Below are positions 56,306 through 64,000 of a stretch of 64,000 nucleotides of DNA, in pieces (position 1 is the first letter of the stretch; the number at the start of each line of letters is the position of its first letter). A model generated the notes under the pieces. It saw nothing but the letters and a program-made list of their open reading frames with translations, was not told the DNA's origin and did not search any database. The stretch comes from Amycolatopsis sp. NBC_01488 (GTDB taxonomy: Bacteria; Actinomycetota; Actinomycetes; Mycobacteriales; Pseudonocardiaceae). Where the stretch lies: NCBI RefSeq assembly GCF_036227105.1, contig NZ_CP109434.1, positions 3,786,001-3,850,000 on the forward strand, written 5' to 3'. The position numbers and the translations under genes were made by a program.

Positions 56306-58293
56306 TGATGTTCGACTCAGTACTGGTCGCCAACCGCGGCGAGATCGCCGTCCGGGTCATCCGCACGCTGCGCGCGCTCGGCATCCGCGCGGTCGCGGTG
56401 TACAGCGACGCGGACGCCGACGCGCGGCACGTCCACGAGGCGGACACCGCTGTCCGGATCGGGCCCGCCGAAGCGGCTCGCAGTTATCTCTCGATTCCGG
56501 CCATCGTGGACGCCGCCGTGTCGTCGGGCGCGCAGGCCGTGCACCCGGGTTACGGCTTCCTGGCGGAGAACGCCGAGTTCGCGCGCGCCTGCGAGGCCGC
56601 AGGGCTGGTGTTCATCGGCCCGCCGGTCGCGGCGATCGACGCGATGGGCGACAAGATCCGCGCGAAGGCGACGGTGTCGAAGGCCGGCGTGCCGGTCGTG
56701 CCCGGCGCGTCCGATGTGGACATTCCCGACGGGGACTTCGCCGCTGCTGCCGCCGGTGTCGGCTACCCGTTGCTGATCAAGCCGTCCGCCGGTGGCGGCG
56801 GCAAGGGCATGCGGCTGGTGCACGCTCCTGACGAGCTGGACGCCGCCATCGAGTCGGCCCGGCGCGAGGCCAAGAGCTCGTTCGGCGACGACACGCTGCT
56901 GCTGGAGCGCTTCGTCACGACGCCGCGCCACATCGAGATCCAGGTCATGGCGGACACGCACGGGAACGTCCTCCACCTCGGCGAACGCGAGTGCAGCCTG
57001 CAGCGGCGGCACCAGAAGATCATCGAGGAAGCGCCGTCGGTGCTGCTCGACGCGGCCACGCGCGAGAAGATGGGCACGGCCGCAGCCGAAGCCGCGCGCT
57101 CGGTCGGGTACGTCGGCGCGGGCACCGTCGAGTTCATCATGTCGGCGCACGACCCGGACGAGTTCTTCTTCATGGAGATGAACACGCGGCTGCAGGTCGA
57201 GCACCCGGTCACCGAGCTGGTCACCGGCCTCGACCTGGTCGAGTGGCAAGTTCGCGTGGCGGCCGGGGAACGCCTTTCCTTCGCGCAGGACGACGTCGTC
57301 CTGAATGGACACGCGGTCGAGGCGCGGGTGTACGCCGAGGACCCGGCGCGCGGGTTCATCCCGACCGGTGGGACGGTGCTGGCGGTGCACGAGCCGTCCG
57401 GTGACGGCGTCCGCGTCGACTCGTGGATGACGCGCGGCGCGGTGATCGGCTCGAACTACGACCCGATGCTGGCCAAGGTCATCGCCTGGGGCCCGGACCG
57501 GGCCTCGGCGCTGCACCGGCTCGACCGCGCGCTGGCGGACACGGCGCTGCTGGGCGTCGGCACGAACACCGCGTTCCTGCGCGGGCTGCTGGCCGACGAC
57601 GACGTCCGGGCGGGCCGGCTCGACACGGAGCTGGTCGATCGCCGTCTGTCTACTTTGGTCTCTTCCGACGTGCCAGCCGAGTTCTTCGTCGCCGCCGCAC
57701 TGGACCGGCTGCTGGAGCTGCAGCCGTCGGGGTCCGTGGTGGATCCGTGGGACGTGCCGGACGGCTGGCGGATGGGCGGGTCCGGCGGGGTGACGTTCCG
57801 GCTGAAGTCGGGGCAGGCCAAGGCCGTCGTCCGGGTGCAGGGCACGCCGTCCGACGCGACGGTGTTCGTCGACGACGCCGAGCCGGTCCAGGTCTCGGCA
57901 CGGCGTGACGGTTCCACGTTGGAGATCCGGCACGCGGGTGGGTTCCACCGCTACCGCCAGGCCTGCGGTCCCGATCGGACGGTCTGGCTGGCGCGCGACG
58001 GGCTGAGCTTTCCCTTCGGGGAGCAGGAGTTCGTGCTGTCTTCGCGCGGCGAGGCCGCCGGGGCCGGGCCGGTCACCAGCCCGATGCCGGGCACGGTGCT
58101 CGTGGTGAAGGTCGCCGCCGGCGACGTCGTGCAGGCCGGGACGCCGTTGCTGGTGGTCGAAGCGATGAAGATGGAGCACACGGTCACCGCGCCGACCGAC
58201 GGCGTGGTCAGCGAACTCCCCGTCCGGGCCGGCCAGCAGGTAGCGCTCGACGAAACCCTTGCCGTAGTGACGCCCCAAGAGGAGCAGCAGTGA
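56305..58293 (+). CDS. accA1: Acyl-CoA carboxylase biotin carboxylase/BCCP subunit (alpha)
   Basis: A 662-residue alpha chain. [20 protein letters not shown] starts the biotin carboxylase, [13 protein letters not shown] is the ATP-grasp Gly loop, and [20 protein letters not shown] and [16 protein letters not shown] give catalytic residues. A BT-type middle (~470-590) and a C-terminal BCCP with [10 protein letters not shown] (biotin Lys) follow. Its ATG overlaps the accD1 stop by one base. ATG 56308 is an alternative. Function as MCC alpha is inferred from the acyl-CoA dehydrogenase next door. Confidence 0.95.
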
Positions 58294-59444
58294 TCGACTT
58301 CCGCCTGGACGAGGAGTACGAAGCCCTCCGCAAGACCGTCGAGGACTTCGCGCACGCCGAGGTCGCGCCGGTCATCGGCGAGCTGTACGAGAAGGAGGAG
58401 TTCCCCTACGCGATCGTCGCGAAGATGGGGGAGATGGGCCTGTTCGGCCTGCCGTTCCCCGAGGAGTTCGGCGGCATGGGCGGCGACTACTTCGCGCTGT
58501 GCCTGGCGCTGGAAGAGCTGGCACGGGTCGACTCGTCGGTGGCGATCACCCTGGAGGCCGGCGTTTCGCTCGGCGCGATGCCGATCTTCCGCTTCGGGAC
58601 GCAGGAGCAGAAGGAGAAGTGGCTGCCGTCGCTGTGCGAGGGCACGGCGCTGGGCGGTTTCGGCCTGACCGAACCGGGCGGCGGCTCGGACGCGGGCGCG
58701 ACCCGCACCCGCGCCACTGTGGACGGTGACACCTGGGTCATCAACGGCAGCAAGGCGTTCATCACGAACTCGGGCACGGACATCACGCGCCTGGTCACGG
58801 TCACGGCGGTGACGGACGTGATGGAGAACGGCCGCAAGGAGATCTCGGCGATCATCGTCCCGTCCGGCACGCCGGGCTTCGAGGTGGCGCCGAAGTACTC
58901 GAAGGTCGGCTGGAACTGCTCGGACACGCACGAGCTGTCCTTTTCGGACGTCCGCGTCCCGGCGGAGAACCTGGTCGGCACGCGCGGCCGCGGGTACGCC
59001 CAGTTCCTGTCCATTTTGGACGAGGGTCGCGTCGCGATCGCGGCGCTGTCGGTGGGCCTGGCGCAGGGCTGCGTCGACGAGTGCCTGCAGTACGTGAAGG
59101 ACCGCGTCGCGTTCGGCAAGCGGATCGGCGAATACCAGGCGATCCAGTTCAAGATCGCCGACATGGAGGTCCGCACGCACACGGCCCGCCTGGCGTACTA
59201 CCAGGCGGCGTCCAAGATGCTGCGCGGCGAGCCGTTCAAGAAGGAGGCATCGATCGCGAAGCTGGTGGCCTCGAACGCGGCTATGGACAACGCCCGCGAC
59301 GCGACCCAGATCTTCGGCGGCTACGGCTTCATGAACGAGTTCCCGGTGAGCAGGTTCTACCGCGACGCGAAGATCCTGGAGATCGGCGAGGGCACGAGCG
59401 AGGTCCAGAAGATGCTGATCTCGCGCCACCTCGGAGTCGCCTGA
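58290..59444 (+). CDS. Acyl-CoA dehydrogenase (isovaleryl-CoA/FadE19-like)
   Basis: A 384-residue flavoenzyme. [20 protein letters not shown] and FITNSGTD contact FAD and substrate. A catalytic Glu follows in [20 protein letters not shown], and [20 protein letters not shown] is typical. It follows accA1 with overlap and matches fadE19 of the M. tuberculosis accD1 cluster, so it likely oxidises isovaleryl- or 2-methylbutyryl-CoA. After its TGA the frame stays open for 22 codons with coding-like sequence up to TAG 59511. Confidence 0.94.
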   Translation: MIDFRLDEEYEALRKTVEDFAHAEVAPVIGELYEKEEFPYAIVAKMGEMGLFGLPFPEEFGGMGGDYFALCLALEELARVDSSVAITLEAGVSLGAMPIFRFGTQEQKEKWLPSLCEGTALGGFGLTEPGGGSDAGATRTRATVDGDTWVINGSKAFITNSGTDITRLVTVTAVTDVMENGRKEISAIIVPSGTPGFEVAPKYSKVGWNCSDTHELSFSDVRVPAENLVGTRGRGYAQFLSILDEGRVAIAALSVGLAQGCVDECLQYVKDRVAFGKRIGEYQAIQFKIADMEVRTHTARLAYYQAASKMLRGEPFKKEASIAKLVASNAAMDNARDATQIFGGYGFMNEFPVSRFYRDAKILEIGEGTSEVQKMLISRHLGVA

Positions 59445-59522
59445 ACTCGCCGCCGAGTCGAGGACGCCCTCACCATCGTCGAAGACGGCCCACGCGTGCT
59501 CGCGGTGCGGTAGACAGGGAGC

Positions 59523-60035
59523 ATGGACAATACCGTCATCCGATCGGGTGATTCTGGGGACGCTGACACGCTACTGCGCTTCTTCGACGAAGCCGTCGAA
59601 TGGCTCGTCGCGCGGGGCAGTGCGAAGCAGTGGGGGACCGAGCCGTGGAGCCGGGTCCCGAAGCGCGTCGAGCGGGTCAAGGGCATGGCCGCGGACCCGG
59701 GCCTGCGCATCGCCGTGGTCGACGGCGAGCCGGCCGGGGCGCTGATCGTCTCCGAGGAGCACGACCCGCACGTGCCGGCCGTCGACGAGCGTGAGCTGTA
59801 CGTGCGGCTGCTGATCACGTCGCGGCGATTCGCCGGGCGGCGCGTCGGCGGCCGGCTCGTCGAATACGCGCTCGACGAGGCGCGGCGGCGCGGCATCGAC
59901 CTCGTGCGCGTCGACTGCTGGGCCGGCGGCGACGGCGAGCTGCAGCGCTACTACGAGAGCCAGGGCTTCAAGCCGACCGTCCGGTTCCACGTCGAAGACT
60001 GGGTCGGGCAGGTGCTCGAGCAACGCGTGGGGTAG
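59523..60035 (+). CDS. GNAT-family N-acetyltransferase
   Basis: A 170-residue acetyltransferase. ELYVRLLITSRRFAGRRVGG contains the acetyl-CoA loop, followed by LVEYALDEARRRGIDLVRVD and QRYYESQGFKPTVRF. The N-terminal RSGDSGDADTLLRFFDEAVE is typical of stand-alone GNATs acting on small molecules. ATG 59523 lies a few nt after GACAGGGAG. No substrate is suggested by context, though it follows the acyl-CoA operon. Confidence 0.85.
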   Translation: MDNTVIRSGDSGDADTLLRFFDEAVEWLVARGSAKQWGTEPWSRVPKRVERVKGMAADPGLRIAVVDGEPAGALIVSEEHDPHVPAVDERELYVRLLITSRRFAGRRVGGRLVEYALDEARRRGIDLVRVDCWAGGDGELQRYYESQGFKPTVRFHVEDWVGQVLEQRVG

Positions 60036-60094
60036 CGCGGACGTGAGCCAGGGGAGACACTGTTGACGCGGTGCCAACAGACGAAGGAGTCGCC

Positions 60095-60940
60095 ATGGCC
60101 GAGGAGCTCGCGGGCAAGGTCGTCGTCATCACCGGCGGCGGGCAGGGGATCGGCGCGGCGACCGCGTCGGCGCTGGCCCGGCTGGGCGCGCGGGTGGTGA
60201 TCGGCGACCTCGACCAGGTCCGGGCCGAGAAAACCGCAGGCGATCTGGACGCCGAGGCGCTGCCGCTCGACGTCACCGACATCCGCGGCTTCACCGCGTT
60301 CCTCGACGAGGTCGAGCGCCGCCACGGCCGGATCGACGTCCTGATCAACAACGCGGGGATCATGCCGCTGGGCGAGCTCGAGGCCGAGAGCGACGCGACG
60401 ACCCGCGCCCAGCTGGAGATCAACCTGCACGCCGTCATCCACGGCACGCGCGAAGCGATGAAGCGGATGCGGCCGCGGCGGTCCGGGCACATCGTCAACG
60501 TCGCGTCGTTCGCGGGCAAGGCCGGTTTCCCCGGCGCGGCGACGTACTGCGCGACCAAGCACGCCGTCGTCGGGCTGTCCGAAGCGGTGCACCTGGAGCT
60601 GCACGGGTCCGGTGTGCACGTTTCGTGCGTGCTGCCCGCGATCGTCCGGACGGAGCTGGCGAGCGGCCTGGGCGAGGCGAGGTTCTTCAAGTCCTCGCGG
60701 CCGGAAGATGTGGCCGACGCCATCGTGTCCACGCTGCGCAAGCCTCGTTTCGAGGTCTTCGTCCCCCGGTCCGTGGGAACTATGGGCAAGCTCACCCGGC
60801 TGCTGCCGCGCCGGGCCGGTGAAGCACTGGCCCGTGCTTTGAAAGCGGATCGGCTTTTGGCTTCAGCGGCCCATTCTCCGGCTCGCGCGGACTACGAAGC
60901 GCGCGCCGCGGAGAGTGCCCCCGGAGCGGGCACGGAGTAA
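60095..60940 (+). CDS. Short-chain dehydrogenase/reductase
   Basis: A 281-residue classical SDR. VVVITGGGQGIGAATASALA is the cofactor loop, IDVLINNAGIMPLGEL the NNAG motif, NVASFAGKAGFPGAATYCATKHAV the Ser and Tyr-x3-Lys (described here by position ~130-153). A basic C-terminal extension after ~225 (RRAGEALARALKADRLL) resembles steroid/lipid-type SDRs in mycobacteria. ATG 60095 follows GAAGGAG. Hairpin copy C lies just downstream. Confidence 0.92.
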   Translation: MAEELAGKVVVITGGGQGIGAATASALARLGARVVIGDLDQVRAEKTAGDLDAEALPLDVTDIRGFTAFLDEVERRHGRIDVLINNAGIMPLGELEAESDATTRAQLEINLHAVIHGTREAMKRMRPRRSGHIVNVASFAGKAGFPGAATYCATKHAVVGLSEAVHLELHGSGVHVSCVLPAIVRTELASGLGEARFFKSSRPEDVADAIVSTLRKPRFEVFVPRSVGTMGKLTRLLPRRAGEALARALKADRLLASAAHSPARADYEARAAESAPGAGTE

Positions 60941-60958
60941 CTCGGACGGCCTAGCGAC

Positions 60959-61051
60959 TGAGGCTTATTCCGGTTAGCCCGCCGCACCCCGCGCGCAAAG
61001 CCGCTGAGCAGCGCGGATGTCATGCGGCGGGCGACGGCTGAATAAGCCTCA
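60959..61051. repeat. TGAGGCT-ended hairpin element, copy C
   Basis: TGAGGCTTATTC (60959-60970) is perfectly inverted at 61040-61051. The inner stem GCCCGCCGCA (60977-60986) pairs with 61023-61032. Internal loops are 6 nt left and 7 nt right. The loop sequence is shared with copy B in reverse orientation. Confidence 0.85.
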
Positions 61052-61146
61052 CTGTCCGATTTGGACGTGGCCGGTGTTGAGTCCACCGGTCTGACCGGGC
61101 AAGATTGACCGGAAGTGCCCGGGGGACGTCGCAGGAGGCTCGAGAG

Positions 61147-62202
61147 ATGGTTTCACCGCCCGCACGGCTGGCCGCTGCGGCGTCGAACGTGGTCGGCAAG
61201 GTGCTGCACGGCGGTGTCGCCGACCTGCGCCCGATGCCGCGGGTGCTGATCGACCAGGGGCCCAACCGCTCGGTGTACCGGATGACGCACAGCAGCCGCC
61301 CGGTGTCCGGGCCGCCGATCCTGCTCGTGCCGCCGCTGGCCGCGCCGGCGATCTGCTTCGACCTGCGCCGCGGCTGCAGCCTGCTCGAGCACCTGGTCGA
61401 GGGCGGCCGCAACGCGTACCTCGTCGACTACGGCATGGTCGCGTTCTCGGACCGGCGCCTGGGCATCGAGCACTGGATCGACGAGGTCCTGCCGCGGGCG
61501 ATCCGCAAGGTGAGCGCCGACGCCGGCGGGCAGCCCGTGCACCTGGTGTCGTGGTCGCTGGGCGGGATCTTCTCGCTGCTGGTGAACGCCGACCAGCCGA
61601 ACCTCCCGATCGCGTCGATCACGGCGATCGGCTCCCCGGTGGACTTCACGGCGATCCCGATCGTGGCGCCGTTCCGCCCGCTGGTCGACCTGACGAACGG
61701 CCACCTCCTGACCCCGATCTACCGCGCGTTCGGCGGCGCACCGTCCTATTTGGTCAGCCGTGTGTTCCGCGCGACGGGCATCAGCAAGGAGATCACGAAG
61801 CCGATCGCGATCCTCTCGCACCTCGACGACCGCGACTACCTGGCGCAGATCGAGGCGGTCGACCACTTCATGAGCAACATGTACGCCTACCCGGGCCGTA
61901 CGTTCGGCCAGCTGTACCACCGGCTGTTCCGCACGAACGACCTGGCGGAGGGCAAGGTGGATCTCAACGGGCGCATCATCTCGCTGTCGTCGGTCCGCGT
62001 CCCGACGCTGGTGGTGGCGGGCGAGAACGACACGATCGCCCCGCGGCCGTCGGTCGAGCGGGTCGTGGAGCTGCTGGACAAGGCCCCGGAGGTCCGCTTC
62101 AAGACGGCTCCGGGCGGTCACCTGGGCGTCCTGACCGGGCGGAAGGCCCGCGGCACGACGTGGCGCTACCTGGACGAGTTCCTCGACGACCAGATCTCTT
62201 GA
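61147..62202 (+). CDS. PHA-synthase-like alpha/beta hydrolase
   Basis: A 351-residue hydrolase. PPILLVPPLAAPAICFDLRR is the oxyanion strand. The nucleophile elbow LVSWSLGGIFSLL has Ser rather than the Cys of true PHA synthases. VPTLVVAGENDTIAPRPSVE supplies Asp and FKTAPGGHLGVLTGRKA the His. Long N- and C-terminal arms resemble PhaC-type proteins widespread in mycobacteria, function unknown. ATG 61147 with AGGAGG 8 nt upstream. Confidence 0.88.
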   Translation: MVSPPARLAAAASNVVGKVLHGGVADLRPMPRVLIDQGPNRSVYRMTHSSRPVSGPPILLVPPLAAPAICFDLRRGCSLLEHLVEGGRNAYLVDYGMVAFSDRRLGIEHWIDEVLPRAIRKVSADAGGQPVHLVSWSLGGIFSLLVNADQPNLPIASITAIGSPVDFTAIPIVAPFRPLVDLTNGHLLTPIYRAFGGAPSYLVSRVFRATGISKEITKPIAILSHLDDRDYLAQIEAVDHFMSNMYAYPGRTFGQLYHRLFRTNDLAEGKVDLNGRIISLSSVRVPTLVVAGENDTIAPRPSVERVVELLDKAPEVRFKTAPGGHLGVLTGRKARGTTWRYLDEFLDDQIS

Positions 62203-62207
62203 ACGCG

Positions 62208-62242
62208 CTGAAGGCCACCCCGAGGTCCGGGGTGGCCTTCAG
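62208..62242. terminator. Bidirectional terminator
   Basis: CTGAAGGCCACCCC (62208-62221) pairs with 62229-62242, a 14-bp stem with a 7-nt loop. It sits between the convergent hydrolase and acyl-CoA dehydrogenase stops. Confidence 0.92.
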
Positions 62243-62247
62243 CCGTT

Positions 62248-63453
62248 TCACTTCAGTTCGGCGGACGACTTCCCGAGGATCCGGCGAGCCACGATGAGCT
62301 GCTGAATCTGCTGCGTCCCCTCGAAGATGTCGAGGATCTTCGCGTCCCGAGCCCACTTCTCGAGCAGGGACTCCTCGCCGTAAGCCCCGGTCAGCTCGAC
62401 GCACTTCAGCGCGATCTCCACCACCGAACGCCCCGCCTTGGCCTTCGCCATCGACGCCTGCAGCGAGTTCGGCTTGCGGTTGTCCGCCATCCACGCCGAT
62501 TCCAGCGTCAGCAGGTACGCCGACTCGTAGTCCGCCTCCAGGCGAAGGAACTCAGCCGCCGCCGCGTGCTGGGAGTTCGCTGGGCGGTCGTAGTCGATCG
62601 GGACACCCGCGTCAGCGAGGATCGTCCGCGTCTCGTCCAGCGCCGCCCGTGCGACGCCGATCGCCATCGCCGCCACCAGCGGGCGGGTGTTGTCGAACGT
62701 CTGCATGACGCCCGCGAAGCCCTTGGCTGTGTCGATTTCCGGCGTCCCGAGCAGGTTTTCCTTCGGAACGCGGCAGTTCTCGAAGCGCAGCACCGCCGTG
62801 TCCGAAGCGCGGATGCCGAGCTTGTGCTCGACACGCACCACCTCGAAGCCCGGCGTGCCCTTCTCCACCACGAACGACTTGATCGCCGCGCGGCCCTTGG
62901 ACTTGTCCAGCGTCGCCCACACGACCACCGCGTCCGCGCGCTCGCCCGACGTCACGAAGATCTTCTCGCCGTTGAGGACGTAGTGGTCGCCGTCGAGGCG
63001 GGCTGTCGTGCTGACCGCCGCGGAGTCCGAGCCGAACGCCGGCTCGGTGATCGCCATCGCCGCCCACATGCCGGAGAAGCGCTCGAGCTGCTCGTCCGTC
63101 GCCACCGAGCCGATCGCCGCGTTGCCGAGGCCCTGGCGCGGCATCGACAGCAGCAGGCCGACGTCACCCCAGCACATCTCGATCGTGCCGAGGACGACGT
63201 TCAGGTTGGCGCCGTTGCGGTTGCCCTTCTCGGCGTCGTCGGAGCCGGAGCGGCGGACCCCCGCCGCGCCCGCGCCGCCCTCGCCGGAGGAATTGAGGCC
63301 ATCCAGCAGCGCTGCGAACATGTCCAGCTCGGCCGGGTACGTGTGTTCCGCGCGGTCGTACTTGCGCGAGATCGGCCGGAACACCTCGGCCGCGGCCTGG
63401 TACGCCTGGTTGATCAGCGCGCCGGCCTTCTGGGGAACTTCCAGGTTAATCAT
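62248..63453 (-). CDS. Acyl-CoA dehydrogenase
   Basis: A 401-residue FadE. MAITEPAFGSDSAAVSTTAR and KIFVTSGERAD contact FAD and substrate. The C-terminal GAYGEESLLEKWARDAKILD and IFEGTQQIQQLIVARRILGK carries the Glu-Gly-Thr typical of medium/long-chain enzymes. It lies 20 bp after another acyl-CoA dehydrogenase and is probably its operon partner. Many actinobacterial FadE pairs form heterotetramers in sterol/side-chain oxidation, which is possible here. An inverted repeat overlaps its start codon. Confidence 0.93.
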   Translation of the reverse strand: MINLEVPQKAGALINQAYQAAAEVFRPISRKYDRAEHTYPAELDMFAALLDGLNSSGEGGAGAAGVRRSGSDDAEKGNRNGANLNVVLGTIEMCWGDVGLLLSMPRQGLGNAAIGSVATDEQLERFSGMWAAMAITEPAFGSDSAAVSTTARLDGDHYVLNGEKIFVTSGERADAVVVWATLDKSKGRAAIKSFVVEKGTPGFEVVRVEHKLGIRASDTAVLRFENCRVPKENLLGTPEIDTAKGFAGVMQTFDNTRPLVAAMAIGVARAALDETRTILADAGVPIDYDRPANSQHAAAAEFLRLEADYESAYLLTLESAWMADNRKPNSLQASMAKAKAGRSVVEIALKCVELTGAYGEESLLEKWARDAKILDIFEGTQQIQQLIVARRILGKSSAELK

Positions 63454-63460
63454 CGTTAAC
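63445..63460. promoter_or_regulatory. Operator-like GTTAATC-AT-CGTTAAC over the acyl-CoA dehydrogenase start
   Basis: An imperfect inverted repeat sharing GTTAA..CGTTAAC with the accD1 operators. It overlaps the ATG at 63453. Confidence 0.35.
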
Positions 63461-63473
63461 GCCTTTCCGAAGC

Positions 63474-64000
63474 CTAGAGAAGGACGGCGCCTTCCATGAC
63501 GCCGATGGCGCGCAGGTCCCGGTACCAGCGCTCGACGGGGTGCTCCTTCACGAAGCCGTGCCCGCCCAGCAGCTGCACGCCCGCGCTGCCGATCTGCATG
63601 CCCTTGTCCACGGCCAGCTTCCGGGCCAGCGCGACCTCGCGGGCGTAGGACTTGCCCTGCTCCGCGCGTGCTGCCGCGCGCAGCGTGACCAGCCGCAGGC
63701 CCTCCAGCTCGATCGCGATGTCCGCGACGGAGAACGCCACCGCCTGCCGGTGACTGATCGGCTCGCCGAACGCGACGCGCTCGTTGACGTAAGGCACGAC
63801 GTAGTCGAGGACGGCCTTCGCGGTGCCGGCGGCCAGTGCCGCCCAGCCCAGGCGCGAAAGCCGGACGACGTCGGTGAAGACGTCGAGCTTGCCGCCGCCG
63901 AGCAGCGCGCCCGCGGGCAGCGACACCTTCTCCAGGTGCAGCTTGCCGGTCGCGGCGCCGCGCAGGCCCATCGCCGGCTCCGCTTCGATGGTCACCCCGG
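63474..64000 (-). CDS. Acyl-CoA dehydrogenase (N-terminus outside window)
   Basis: The C-terminal ~175 residues of a second FadE. DVVRLSRLGWAALAAGTAKA, NERVAFGEPISHRQAVAFSV, LGGHGFVKEHPVERWYRDLR and AIGVMEGAVLL are the conserved C-terminal helices. The last segment has MEG where the classical catalytic Glu-Gly-Thr would be, so the active-site base may differ. The visible part is intact. It is upstream of and close to the neighbouring FadE gene. Confidence 0.9.
   Translation of the reverse strand, partial: GVTIEAEPAMGLRGAATGKLHLEKVSLPAGALLGGGKLDVFTDVVRLSRLGWAALAAGTAKAVLDYVVPYVNERVAFGEPISHRQAVAFSVADIAIELEGLRLVTLRAAARAEQGKSYAREVALARKLAVDKGMQIGSAGVQLLGGHGFVKEHPVERWYRDLRAIGVMEGAVLL

Overview
The window is high-GC actinobacterial DNA, most likely from Amycolatopsis or a close Pseudonocardiaceae relative. 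This is inferred from strong G/C third positions, GTG/TTG starts, and gene content. Coordinates 1 to about 9.9 kb keep the order seen in Mycobacterium tuberculosis (rsgA, SRAP, YbaK, sigH/sigR, rshA/rsrA, TB7.3, pdtaS, whiB1, DAG-kinase-like, membrane protein, GNAT, phosphoglycerate-mutase-like). No rRNA, tRNA, CRISPR array, insertion sequence or prophage was seen.

Layout. 1-9.9 kb: core block with rsgA (cut by the window start), SRAP, a sigR-rsrA thiol-stress pair behind an exact sigma-R-type promoter, the 24-residue ribosomal protein bL37, a biotinyl carrier protein, PdtaS and WhiB1 (two CRP-type boxes upstream). 9.9-20 kb: DUF4442 protein, secreted protein, Tat-exported cholesterol oxidase, MarR/SRPBCC pair, RmlC-like epimerase, malic enzyme, BpsA-like enzyme, and a glycine-betaine-type ABC transporter whose second permease is cut off and joined to a cut-off LysE gene. 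20-26.7 kb: methyltransferase, LLM oxidoreductase, GNAT, and a three-gene surface or natural-product operon (a glycosyltransferase fused to an alpha/beta hydrolase, a second glycosyltransferase, an MFS exporter). 26.9-41 kb: kgd, a fused full-length ABC exporter, an ABC-2 pair, a two-component system broken by an internal deletion, an acyltransferase and alanine dehydrogenase. 41-53 kb: quinone reductase, PucR regulator, methyltransferase, FAD monooxygenase, metY-metX, a frameshifted AurF-type diiron oxygenase with a divergent TetR, and an SDR/TetR pair. 53-64 kb: branched-chain acyl-CoA catabolism (BkaR-like TetR, accD1, accA1, acyl-CoA dehydrogenase), a secreted SGNH esterase, a second SDR, a PHA-synthase-like hydrolase, and two more acyl-CoA dehydrogenases (the last cut by the window end).

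Non-coding signals stand out. Five ATCAC/GTGAT palindromes are spaced exactly 21 bp apart at 31302-31397. Three copies of a 87-93 bp hairpin element share 12-bp TGAGGCT ends (14572, 17454, 60959). A GTTAGCG-N2-CGCTAAC operator occurs at the TetR gene and twice before accD1, with degenerate versions inside accD1 and metX that coincide with rare TTA codons. Three gene-breaking lesions (19.74, 37.79 and 50.34 kb) are either recent deletions and frameshifts or assembly faults.

How the genes work together: SigR/RsrA, WhiB1 and PdtaS form a stress and signalling core. Kgd, malic enzyme, Ald, MetX/MetY and the accA1-accD1-acyl-CoA dehydrogenase operon serve central carbon, nitrogen, sulfur and branched-chain metabolism. 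Many small divergent regulator-enzyme pairs, each with a visible palindrome, suggest locally controlled accessory metabolism.
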